From NCBI GenBank assembly GCA_036346375.1, contig CM070515.1, forward strand, positions 18,188,423 to 18,252,422: 64,000 nt of DNA, given 5' to 3'. Source of the stretch: Guadua angustifolia (taxonomy: Eukaryota > Streptophyta > Magnoliopsida > Poales > Poaceae). Each line of letters opens with the position of its first letter. Positions within the stretch are counted from its first letter, which is position 1. Under the pieces are notes generated by a model that made no database searches, was not told where the DNA came from, and worked only from the letters and a program-made list of their open reading frames with translations. This document shows, one piece after another, positions 56,786-64,000 of the stretch. A program made the translations under genes and the position numbers.

Positions 56786-57037
56786 CTCACCGGTGTGACC
56801 GAAGCAATTGTGGAGGTAGCTCTCATCCATCCAGTAATGTAGGGCACCGACCTATATCGTCTTGTTCTCCCCATGGCCTGCATGGTTCCACGTGCGGGAG
56901 AGCCAGCCGTCGCACGGTTCGCCCGCGGAGGTGGCAACGCCACCGGGTGGAACGTCACGAAGCACGGTGGGGGCACCACCTATTGTGGCATCACCATTGC
57001 CGCAGCATCCCGCAGCCCGAATGACACCATCACCCAC
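56786..57037 (-). pseudogene. RBP45-like exon 1 (start of RRM1)
   Basis: Reads GENKTI, stop (TAG where Trp is expected), VGALHYWMDESYLHNCFGHT then GE, ending at an intact GTGAGC donor. These are RNP2 and helix 1 of RRM1. The upstream Gly/Ala-rich frame back to 57037 lacks the Pro/Gln-rich N-terminus usual in RBP45, so the true start is uncertain. Confidence 0.85.
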
Positions 57038-57460
57038 TGCGCCATTGGCTGCTTAAGCTTCTGCATGTCGCCCTTTGCCATTTGTGGCAATGCCTATGAG
57101 AAGACAAGGAGGTGGATGCCTAGGCGGTTGCGAACAAAGGCGATGCGTGAACAGTCAGATGATGCGCCAAGGAGGGGTTTGGAGCCATCGATTGCAGATT
57201 TTGACTGGATCCACGTCTATGTCGGCCTCAGCCAGCCCTGCGGATCGCATGTAGCGTCACCTCTGGTACCAGATAATTGCCATTAGAACCATTTTACCCT
57301 ATGATAAAATACCAATGCCCTAGATTGATTGCTTAGTACCAAAAAATTGCCACGGTGATGAGGTGGTCAGAGATTATTTTAGCTATTTCATGTTAGAATG
57401 ATTTATAATCATCAATGCTATCTAGCTATACTGGTCTAATTCAATCATTGATAATGCAAT
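57038..57460. other. Spacer upstream of fossil gene
   Basis: No recognisable coding. It may include the old promoter of the RBP45-like gene; it ends at the CACTA terminus. Confidence 0.4.
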
Positions 57461-57785
57461 CACTACTACAAAAGGACTTATATTAGACTCCTCATCACTA
57501 ACGGTTTTCAAAAACCGTCTGTGATGAGGTGTTATTAAAGATGGTTTTTTGTAAAAATAGTCTGTGATAAGTTTCGAGTACATCACAGAGCTAAAACCAT
57601 CTGTGATGAGGAGCACATCATAGACGATTTTAGCCAAAAATTATATGTGATGAGGGAGCACAGTCTAGACGGTTTTTGGCTAAAACTGTCTGTGATGTGT
57701 GGCACATCACAGACAATTTTAGCCAAAAACTGTCTAGGATAATTAGCATCACAGATGGTTCAATCTTAGAATCGTCTGTGATCTA
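57461..57785. repeat. Subterminal repeats of second CACTA
   Basis: About eight direct and inverted copies of a motif containing ACCGTCTGTGATG and GCACATCACAGAC. Different from the repeats of the first CACTA, so a distinct family. Confidence 0.85.
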
Positions 57786-57879
57786 CCGGTTACAAAGCCA
57801 TCCACATCTTTGTTCCACGCGCAAGAATCCCAGCGCAAACCCTAGCGTCCTACGCCCATGCCTCCGTGCAAAAGTCGCC

Positions 57880-58070
57880 TCCTTCACCCGTGCATCTGCC
57901 TCCCTCAGGCCGCCTCCATCTCCCTCAGGCCACCTTCGCCTACGCCTCCACCTCCCTCGAGTACGGCTACGATCTTTTAACCATCGACGATTCGGCGCGG
58001 GGAACAATGACATGCCCTTCGCCACCGTCGCGTATCGACGACCTCAGCAGCACAAAAGCGGACTTCCCCC
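57880..58070 (+). pseudogene. Glutathione reductase-like N-terminal fragment
   Basis: At 57958 the frame reads EYGYDLLTI, and after a shift GAG and MPFATVA, then IDDLSST. These fall in the order expected for the start of plastid glutathione reductase (DYDLFTIGAG ... CEMPFATVASDDLGG), with the segment between GAG and MPFATVA missing. A Ser/Pro-rich, transit-peptide-like stretch precedes it. Short and divergent, so the call rests partly on the clearer fragment at 63894. Confidence 0.45.
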
Positions 58071-58077
58071 CTCTGTC

Positions 58078-58085
58078 CCCATATT
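58078..58085. repeat. hAT TSD CCCATATT, left copy
   Basis: Exact 8-bp duplication with 63726-63733; 8 bp is diagnostic of hAT. Confidence 0.95.
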
Positions 58086-58319
58086 TAGGGGTGCAATCAG
58101 ATCAGATAATTTTCGACCGACTGACCGACCGGATAGTTTCAGATCGAATTCAGAATTTTTTTTCGGATAATTTTCTAATTCGGTTTCGATTTCGGATATT
58201 TTATTTCAGATTCAGATTCAGGAGACCACTATCCGTCGGATCGGTATATTCTGAAAAAAAATTTAGATATATCCGAATTAACTGGTTCAGATATCTGGAT
58301 GTACGTTTGCCCTATCTCC

Positions 58320-58765
58320 TGCCGACCCCAATCGACACGTTTGGCACTAAGGCAAGGCGTAACCTAGCTCTCTCTCAGTCTCTTCTCTTGGACCTTGGTT
58401 TCCCGTCCCCGTCCCGTGACTCCCGTCCAGCCGGTAGCCGTCCTCTCCCAACTCCATCGCCGCCGCCACCCTCCCCCAACTCCGCCGCCGCCGCCCTCCC
58501 CCAACTCCTTCGCCGGTTCGCCCGTTGCATCGTCCCTCCTGCAACCCTCCCGCCATCGCCCTCCACAACTCCCGCCGTCGCCTGCCCTTCACTCGCTTCG
58601 CCAGTCCCAGCGTTCGCCGCCGCCCCCCTGTGCTCGATCCTTCCCCGATCTGGAGTCCCACCACGGCTCCCTCCGACTGCTAGCCCGTTGTGGTGCCTCC
58701 TCCTGCCACCGCCTCCGGGCCTTCCGGATCCCTTCGCATCGGTGACAAACTGACAACGGTGACTG
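58320..58765 (+). promoter_or_regulatory. hAT GC-rich leader exon
   Basis: A Pro/Ser-rich GC block ends at a GTGAGT donor (58766-58771), fitting a non-coding first exon spliced to the acceptor CAG just before 59980. Open frames on both strands here are compositional. Confidence 0.45.
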
Positions 58766-59979
58766 GTGAGTGCCTTAGCCCTTAGGCCGGATTTGGTGTC
58801 TCGATTTGGGGTTCTTGTTTTTGTGATCCTTGCGATTCCATTTATGTGTACAAGACGACGACGATGAAATGAGGGATGCAAATGCAAGCAAGCCTGGGGA
58901 TGAGCACTAGCTAAGGATCCTAGTGACGGCCATCTCTGTCTCTTAATCCTTAGGTAGTTATGATGCTTCTACAAGGACCATCTTCCTGTGTCCTTTGTGT
59001 ATTGAATAGCTATGCTGTCGATGGTTCAGTATTTAACAAATGCTCTATGACGGTTGTTGTGTATTGAATTATCGTTGCAACTACAACCATCACTGCTTGA
59101 TGTTGGGGAAAAATTATTCACTTCTTTGTGATGGTTATTGTGTATTTCATGGAAAAAATATTCACTACTCTGTGATGTTTGAGGAATGTCGAGTTGAAAG
59201 AGGATTGCTCTCCTTGTCGTCCTGTGTAGTGTGTATACAAAAGCAGTGCATGATTCATTACATGCCCACTGTTAGGAGTTTCTAGTTCAAACATGTTCCG
59301 ACCTCTCTTTATTTATTTATGTGCTGTTATGCTCTTTGTTGCAGTCCTTGAACTGTACAAATATATTCTTTGTGATGTCTTGCTTAAAGTTTTCTAGCAA
59401 GTTACTATTTATACCCATTATGCGGTTAGCAGGTTAGATCGGCTGGATGGTGCGGGCTCCTTACTAGTATCATGAACAAACTGGTTTTATCAATGTTAGT
59501 AACTTGCTAGAAATCTATAGACTAGCCGCATTGTTATCCTGATTTGTTCCTTTTATCTAGAATACAAGTGTGTAGGGGCAAAGACAAGCTTTCTTTATAT
59601 GTTGTCATCTAGGCACATTTTTAGGTCAGGGTTGTGCCTAGTCTTTATATGGCCCAGTTTGCAAACATAAGCAGTTTGATATCAATACTGTTTCTATTGT
59701 TGTGTTTACTAGGAGCTGCACTTAATCGCCTGTTAGGAACTTGGGACTGGGATAACCCATCATAATGCACATGCATTCAGCTACAAGATGTTCTTGCATC
59801 CTAGATGTATTGTGTACTAACTAGGATATTTCTTTTTTTGTATTCATGTTGGACAAGATATTATGTCAACTACTAAATGTGTACTTTGCTTGATTAGTAA
59901 ATCCAGCTACATTAGTTCTGTATTGTGTGTAACCCTTAATTAAGATCCTATTGACTTACCATATTTATACATGTATCCA
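58766..59979 (+). other. hAT first intron
   Basis: AT-rich sequence from the GTGAGT donor to ATGTATCCAG. No gene inside. Confidence 0.5.
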
Positions 59980-60000
59980 GTTGCCGCTTTGTGAATTGTG

Positions 60001-63000
60001 ATGGAGTCTGGAAGTGCTAGTGCAAATGTGTGCGCAACTAGTGGAGCGTCACCTGCTGCCACACTTGGTACAAGTCTCTCTGCACCAAGTGCTCATGCAT
60101 TAGTAGTACGAGAGCCTCTTCCATCTGAAGCCAAAGGTCCTCAAGCTGAACCTGAATGTGATATCACTGGAGAAAATGAGCCTCCTAGCAAGAGGCAAAA
60201 GAAATCCATCTCCAAGGTATGGGAGTACTACACTAAAGATATTGTCACAAAAACAGATTCAAATGGTGTGGTTACAAAGGAACTTTGGGCGAGATGCAAG
60301 AAATGTACTTACAAAGCCCGATGTGAGACAACAAGAGGCACATCATGCTTAATAAATCATTTAGAAAGCAAGCATTCTATAACTCCAAGACAACAAATGA
60401 TCAAACTAGAAAAGGGTGAAGATAGCACTGCCAATGTTTAGACATATAGATTCGATGCTGAAACTAGTCTTAGAAAGTGGCATTTAGCACTTGTTATGCA
60501 TGAATATCCCTTTAATATGGTTGAACATGAGTACTTTGTTGACTTCATCAAGTCTTTGCGCCCTAGTTTTTCATTTAAGTGTCGCACAACTACAAGAAAT
60601 GCCATAATGGAAATGTTCAATGAGGAAACAAAGAAGCTGTATGATCATTTCAAATCTCTTTCATGTCGCTTTTCTGCAACCATGGATATGTGGACCTCAA
60701 ATCAAAATAAAGGTTATATGTGTGCCATCGTGCATTGGATAGATGATAATTGGCAGATTCAGAAAAGAATTGCTAAATTCATGCATGTTAAAGGCAACCA
60801 TACAGGCACTAATCTAGCCACAGAGTTCATCAAGAGTGTGATGCATTAGAACCTTGAAAAGAAGCTTTTTGCTCTCACTATGAACGATGCCTCATCTAAT
60901 GATAAGTGTGCTGCAGAACTTGTTGCAAAACTAAACAAGAAAGCTCCCTTAGTCTGTGTTGGTGTTTTTTTTCATGTGAGATGCTTATGTCACATTTTAA
61001 ACCTTGTTGCTCAAGATGGCTTGAAAGCAGTTGCATCTTCAGTGCAGAATATTAGAGCTTCTGTTGTAATTGTAAAGAATTCACCATTACAGTGGGAACA
61101 TTTTCAGAAATGTGCATCGGAGTGTGACTTGGATATCAATGAGGTTCTTCCGTTGGATGTTTCAACCAGGTGGAACTCCACTTTTCTGATGTTGAAGCAA
61201 GCTATTTACTATAGGAAGGCTTTTGAAAAGCTATTTGAGTTGAATGAGAGTAAGTACAAGAAGTGTGCTCCATCAGATGAGGAATAGGATAATGCAATAG
61301 CACTATGTAGGTGTTTGAGGAGACTTTATGAGGCTACATTGATTTTCTTTGGTACTACATATCCCACAACAAATCTGTTTTGGTGGAAATTCTGTAAGAT
61401 TAAGTTAGCTATTGAAGAGTGGTGTCATAGTTCTGATATAACTATTCACGCCTTAGCTATGGCAATGCAAGCAAAATATGATAAGTATTGGCAGAAGTCC
61501 AACATAGCACTTGCTGTGGCGTGCTTTCTTGATCCAAGGTACAAGAAAAGGTTAGTAGAGTATTTTATGAAAAAGATATATGATGAGGAGAGAGTTGTTC
61601 TTGAACTTCATGCATTCATGACTATTGTGAACCAATTGTTTCAAGCATTCATGTCTACAACACCTCAAGTTGTAAAGCCTACAGCTGCGGGATCTAGTGT
61701 AGCTTCTCACCCACTTGGCGATGACTTGGGTGTTCTTGTAATTGAATAGTTCTTGTATGAAACCGCTGTGAGTGTGACAAGGCACAATGAGAATTCTGAA
61801 TTGGATATATACATGAAAGAACCAAATTTTCGATGGATTGAAAGTAAAGATGGTCCATTTGACATATTGTCTTGGTGGAGAGCTAAACAAGGGATTTTCC
61901 CCACTCTTTCACGACTAGCTCGTGATGTGTTAGCCATTCAAGTGTCAACCGTTGCTTCAGAGTCGGCATTTAGTGCGGTGGATGTGTCGTTGATCCTTTT
62001 CATAGTCAGTTAGATCCCGAGGTGGTGGAAGCCCTAATTTGTACCAAGGACTGGACAACATCATCTAGAAGAGGTAAAATATGTCATCCATTTCATGTGT
62101 TATACAATTTTTATTTTTTCTTTTACTAATAGCAACTGTCATTCATTTCATAAAATTTCAGGTTCTAAGGAGAAGATTGCAACGTTGATTGATGAGTTGG
62201 ACATGGAGTATAAAGCCAAAGCATGTAATTCATCTGTAGACATAACTTCAGAGGTTTGTTCATTCTCCTCCCTTGCTCTTGTTCTATACTAGTAGTAGCA
62301 TTTTAATCCACCAATAGTTCCATTTTTCTGGAAACATGAAGCCAATGATCCTCCTATAATAGCAGTCCAAGTCACATCTTATATCATCTGCCTCTTTCAA
62401 TCGGTTTTGAAGTTGCCCAAGTAACTCGTCTCTTTCAGATATACCCCGGCACATCCTCTAGAAATGATCCTCAATCCATCTTCTCTGAGAAAATGACTCA
62501 GAGATAAAGTCAACCTAGTCAGAAGCTTCATGAAGAGTTGCATTTCCATCCACAAGAAAGCTTCCAATATCACTAGCTAATCTGTCCCAGTCATTGGTCA
62601 ACAGCCCAATTTCCTTTTCTTTTTCTACAATTAGTGCAGAAATGATTTCATTCTCTTTCATCACCTCAATTAGCCTATCATTCAACTTTTCTCTTTCCAG
62701 TTGAAGCTCATGTAGGTTGTGTTTGGCCAACAACTCATTTTTGTTACTAGCATCTAATTGATGTTGGAGTGATATAAGTTCTTCTTGTAAGCACATGATC
62801 ACCTCAGTGGTTTCAGCTTCAACCTGTCTACGGACTTCATCCATTTCTTGCTCAGCAGAACTGTGAGATGCCTGATCTCTCTGGTACCTTGTATTTAAGT
62901 TGCATTTAAGTTGCACGCCTTCTCAAGTGAAGCTTGCATTCTTTTCATCTTTATCTGCAAGGGTGAATCTTCATTTTCAAAACGCTTCAAGAGTTGCATT

Positions 63001-63124
63001 TTGGTGAAGAGCTTTAATATGTCTTAACATAGTGAAGAGCTTCCTAATTTTCAGCTGCTACCTACAATGACTGATACCTTTTCTTTTGTAGGATGAAATT
63101 ATGGTGACGGTTGATAATGATTGA
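60001..63124 (+). pseudogene. hAT transposase (BED finger), four in-frame TAGs
   Basis: ATG at 60001 opens MESGSASANV. BED zinc finger: SKVWEYYTK, ELWARCKKCTYKARC and INHLESKH (residues ~75-130). One frame continues with TAG at 60439, 60847, 61285 and 61747: HEYPFNMVEHEYFVDFIKSL, FSATMDMWTSNQNKGYMC, VRCLCHILNLVAQDGL, VSTRWNSTFLML, CFLDPRYKKRL. The C-terminal dimerisation region is WWRAKQGIFPTLSRLARDVL, VSTVASESAFSA, then a shift into LDPEVVEALICTKDW. Splicing: exon 60001-62073, 62162-62253 (GSKEKIATLIDEL) and 63092-63124 (DEIMVTVDND, TGA stop), all with GT/AG signals. Two of the TAGs replace an expected Trp. Confidence 0.92.
62325..63020 (-). pseudogene. Kinesin-like (KIN-12-type) coiled-coil fragment in hAT intron
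   Basis: On the minus strand: TKMQLLKRFENEDSPLQIKM, KRMQASLEKACNLN, a small 11-bp duplication, QRDQASHSSAEQEMDEVRRQ, MCLQEELISLQHQLDASN, LTNDWDRLASDIGSFLVDGN, ATLHEASD, stop, VDFISESFSQRRW, ERDELLGQLQNRLKEADDIR. This is the coiled-coil tail style of plant phragmoplast kinesins (KIN-12), without the motor domain. It occupies the third intron of the hAT transposase gene, antisense to it. Family assignment is from memory of motif style. Confidence 0.65.
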
Positions 63125-63725
63125 GTGCTCGTCGAGAACGAGTAACTATCATCATGCACTCATTATCTCTTGAGATGTTGCCAGCTTGACTTAGCCATTT
63201 CGGTCTTCGAACTCTTATATAAGATTGTGTCATTGTTCAGTTTTCTATCTATATGTCTTTATGATGTAATCCAAATATTATCGACTTGTCGTATTGTCTC
63301 TTTCATGAAAACATAGAGTTATGCAACTCACGGTCATGTTGTCGACTTATCGTAATATTATTTATGTATCATTCTATGTCCCGAAGCTTGTCATATGTGT
63401 ACCGTTCAAATTTAGTGTACTTTTGCAACTTTGTTGGATTGCTCGGTAAAATGACTTGTCAGACTGCGATAATCTTGTTGCATGTTGAACTCATACATTT
63501 GGTTAATTAGTACTATATGTGTGCTTTATACGAGTATCTGTTTTCGCGCGTTATCTGACAAAAATTATTCGATACCGTATCGATTCCGCTCCGTATTCGA
63601 TTCGAATCCACAACTGATATTATCCGCACCGTATCCGTATCTGGTACTATCCGAATCGATAAAAAATATGGTTTAGGATATAGAAAGAGCGATATCCGAC
63701 CGAATCCAATCCGATTGCACCCCTA
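63125..63725 (+). other. hAT 3' region and right subterminal repeats
   Basis: 3' UTR after the transposase stop, then CCGTATC/TATCCG repeats (63560-63710) and the inverted terminus. Confidence 0.7.
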
Positions 63726-63733
63726 CCCATATT
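63726..63733. repeat. hAT TSD CCCATATT, right copy
   Basis: Exact copy of 58078-58085. Confidence 0.95.
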
Positions 63734-63893
63734 TAATCTTCATATGTCCAGTCGCAACTTTTGATCCGCGGGAATGTTTGTTCAGAATTTGGATTCCGTG
63801 TTTGTAGCCAACATGCTTTTGCTATTAACAACCTGTATATTGAATGTTTTGCCAAGTCTTGTTTTGTATCCATGATTCATGAAAATGGACCAC

Positions 63894-64000
63894 CCAGGAA
63901 TAGAGCATGTTATTGATTCAGATGCAGCATTGGACTTGCCTTCAACACTAGAGAAGATTGCAATAGGAGGTGGTTATATTGCTTTGGAGTTTACTGGCAT
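63894..64000 (+). pseudogene. Glutathione reductase fragment (cut by window end)
   Basis: Reads PGIEHVIDSDAALDLPSTLE then KIAIGGGYIALEFTG, matching the NADPH-binding entry region of plant glutathione reductase (usual form ...EKIAIVGGGYIALEFAG). One residue is missing in IAIVGGG, so the NADPH-fold glycine motif is altered. The enzyme reduces GSSG with NADPH in plastid or cytosol. Its position inside the second CACTA, with an N-terminal fragment at 57.9 kb, suggests capture; a decaying gene invaded by the CACTA is the alternative. Frame openness to the window end is seen. Confidence 0.8.

Larger units (their letters stand above)
40349..57037 (-). pseudogene. Fossil RBP45/RBP47-type RNA-binding protein gene
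   Basis: Six exon remnants on the minus strand reconstruct the order of a plant RBP45/RBP47 (oligouridylate/poly(A)-binding, nucleus-cytoplasm shuttling) protein: RRM1 split over exons 1-2, RRM2 in exon 2, RRM3 in exons 3-5 and a Gly/Tyr-rich C-terminus in exon 6. Stops interrupt it at 56852-56854 (TAG for the Trp after TI in RRM1), 44026-44028 (TAA), 43918-43920 (TGA for Trp), 42530-42532 (TAA) and 42326-42328 (TAA). Exon 3 carries a LINE, and intron 1 has grown to 12.7 kb through insertions. Splice junctions for most exons remain readable, so it decayed as an intron-bearing gene, not a retrocopy. Confidence 0.88.
58086..63725 (+). mobile_element. hAT transposon, 5.64 kb, with captured gene fragment
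   Basis: Ends TAGGGGTGCAATC and GATTGCACCCCTA are perfect 13-bp inverted repeats, flanked by CCCATATT. Subterminal regions are rich in ATATCCG-type motifs. It carries a spliced BED-finger/hAT transposase gene and, in its last intron, an antisense kinesin-like fragment. Confidence 0.95.
57461..64000 (+). mobile_element. Second CACTA-type element, left part only
   Basis: Starts CACTACTACAAAAGG, a classic CACTA terminus, followed by ~320 bp of subterminal repeats built on AACCGTCTGTGATGAG / TTAGCCAAAAACTGTCT. The interior carries glutathione reductase-like fragments and a nested hAT (58086-63725). No right terminus is present, so the element, if complete, extends past the window. Confidence 0.65.

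Noticed and set aside
58347..58887. Several Pro/Arg-rich frames on both strands
   Set aside because: GC-rich hAT leader exon; open frames arise from composition and overlap antisense.
60439..61749. TAG read-through or recoding in the hAT transposase
   Set aside because: Two TAGs sit at expected Trp codons and a later frame shift is present; decay by G-to-A change is simpler than recoding.
1..64000. CRISPR, operons, riboswitches, tRNA or rRNA genes
   Set aside because: Tandem arrays found are CACTA repeats or microsatellites without spacers; no cloverleaf or rRNA core sequence was seen, and the DNA is clearly plant nuclear.

Overview
The window is nuclear DNA of a grass. A wild or cultivated rice (Oryza) is my best guess, judged from the transposon mix (Tekay/Del chromoviruses with 3-5 kb LTRs, Tourist-like MITEs, CACTA elements, hAT elements with TAGGGGTG ends); no marker fixes the species. 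I see no intact host gene, no tRNA or rRNA gene and no CRISPR. Nearly everything is transposable element, and most boundaries can be proved because target-site duplications (TSDs) can be read on both sides.

Region 1 (1-9.46 kb): the tail of one chromovirus LTR, AT-rich intergenic DNA with a long foldback element between (TA)n tracts, then an unusually long solo LTR (3731-8943, TSD TTAGG, minus strand).

Region 2 (9.46-35.8 kb) is a three-level nest. A 5'-truncated LINE (9478-35802, 14-bp TSD) was hit by a CACTA (En/Spm) transposon (9926-33828, TSD GTT). The CACTA was in turn hit by a Ty3/gypsy Tekay-type chromovirus (18862-30639, TSD GACAT, LTRs of about 3.04 kb). The LINE reverse transcriptase is split by the CACTA, and the CACTA TNP2 transposase gene is split by the chromovirus; both proteins line up again when the inserts are mentally skipped. 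The CACTA has two minus-strand genes, TNP2 and a coiled-coil/Ulp1-like gene, each preceded by a copy of the same ~350-bp module.

Region 3 (36-57 kb): a second LINE fragment, a non-autonomous hAT, and a fossil minus-strand gene for an RBP45/RBP47-type protein with three RRMs (exons from 57037 down to 40349). Its exons carry several in-frame stops and one has a LINE insertion. Its first intron is filled by a LINE, a ~2.05-kb tandem duplication and a Ty1/copia element (49101-56742) that itself carries two Tourist-like MITEs.

Region 4 (57.4-64 kb): the left end of a second CACTA-type element that appears to carry pieces of a plastid-type glutathione reductase gene. Into it a hAT transposon (58086-63725, TSD CCCATATT) has inserted. 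The hAT transposase is one long frame broken by four TAG codons, and its last intron holds an antisense fragment of a kinesin-like (probably KIN-12) gene.

A sequence-quality caution runs through the window: paired copies that should be nearly identical (the two chromovirus LTRs, the two tandem-duplication copies) differ mainly by small indels at CG, CAG and CTG sites. This looks like methylation-linked base-calling error, so many apparent frameshifts may not be real.
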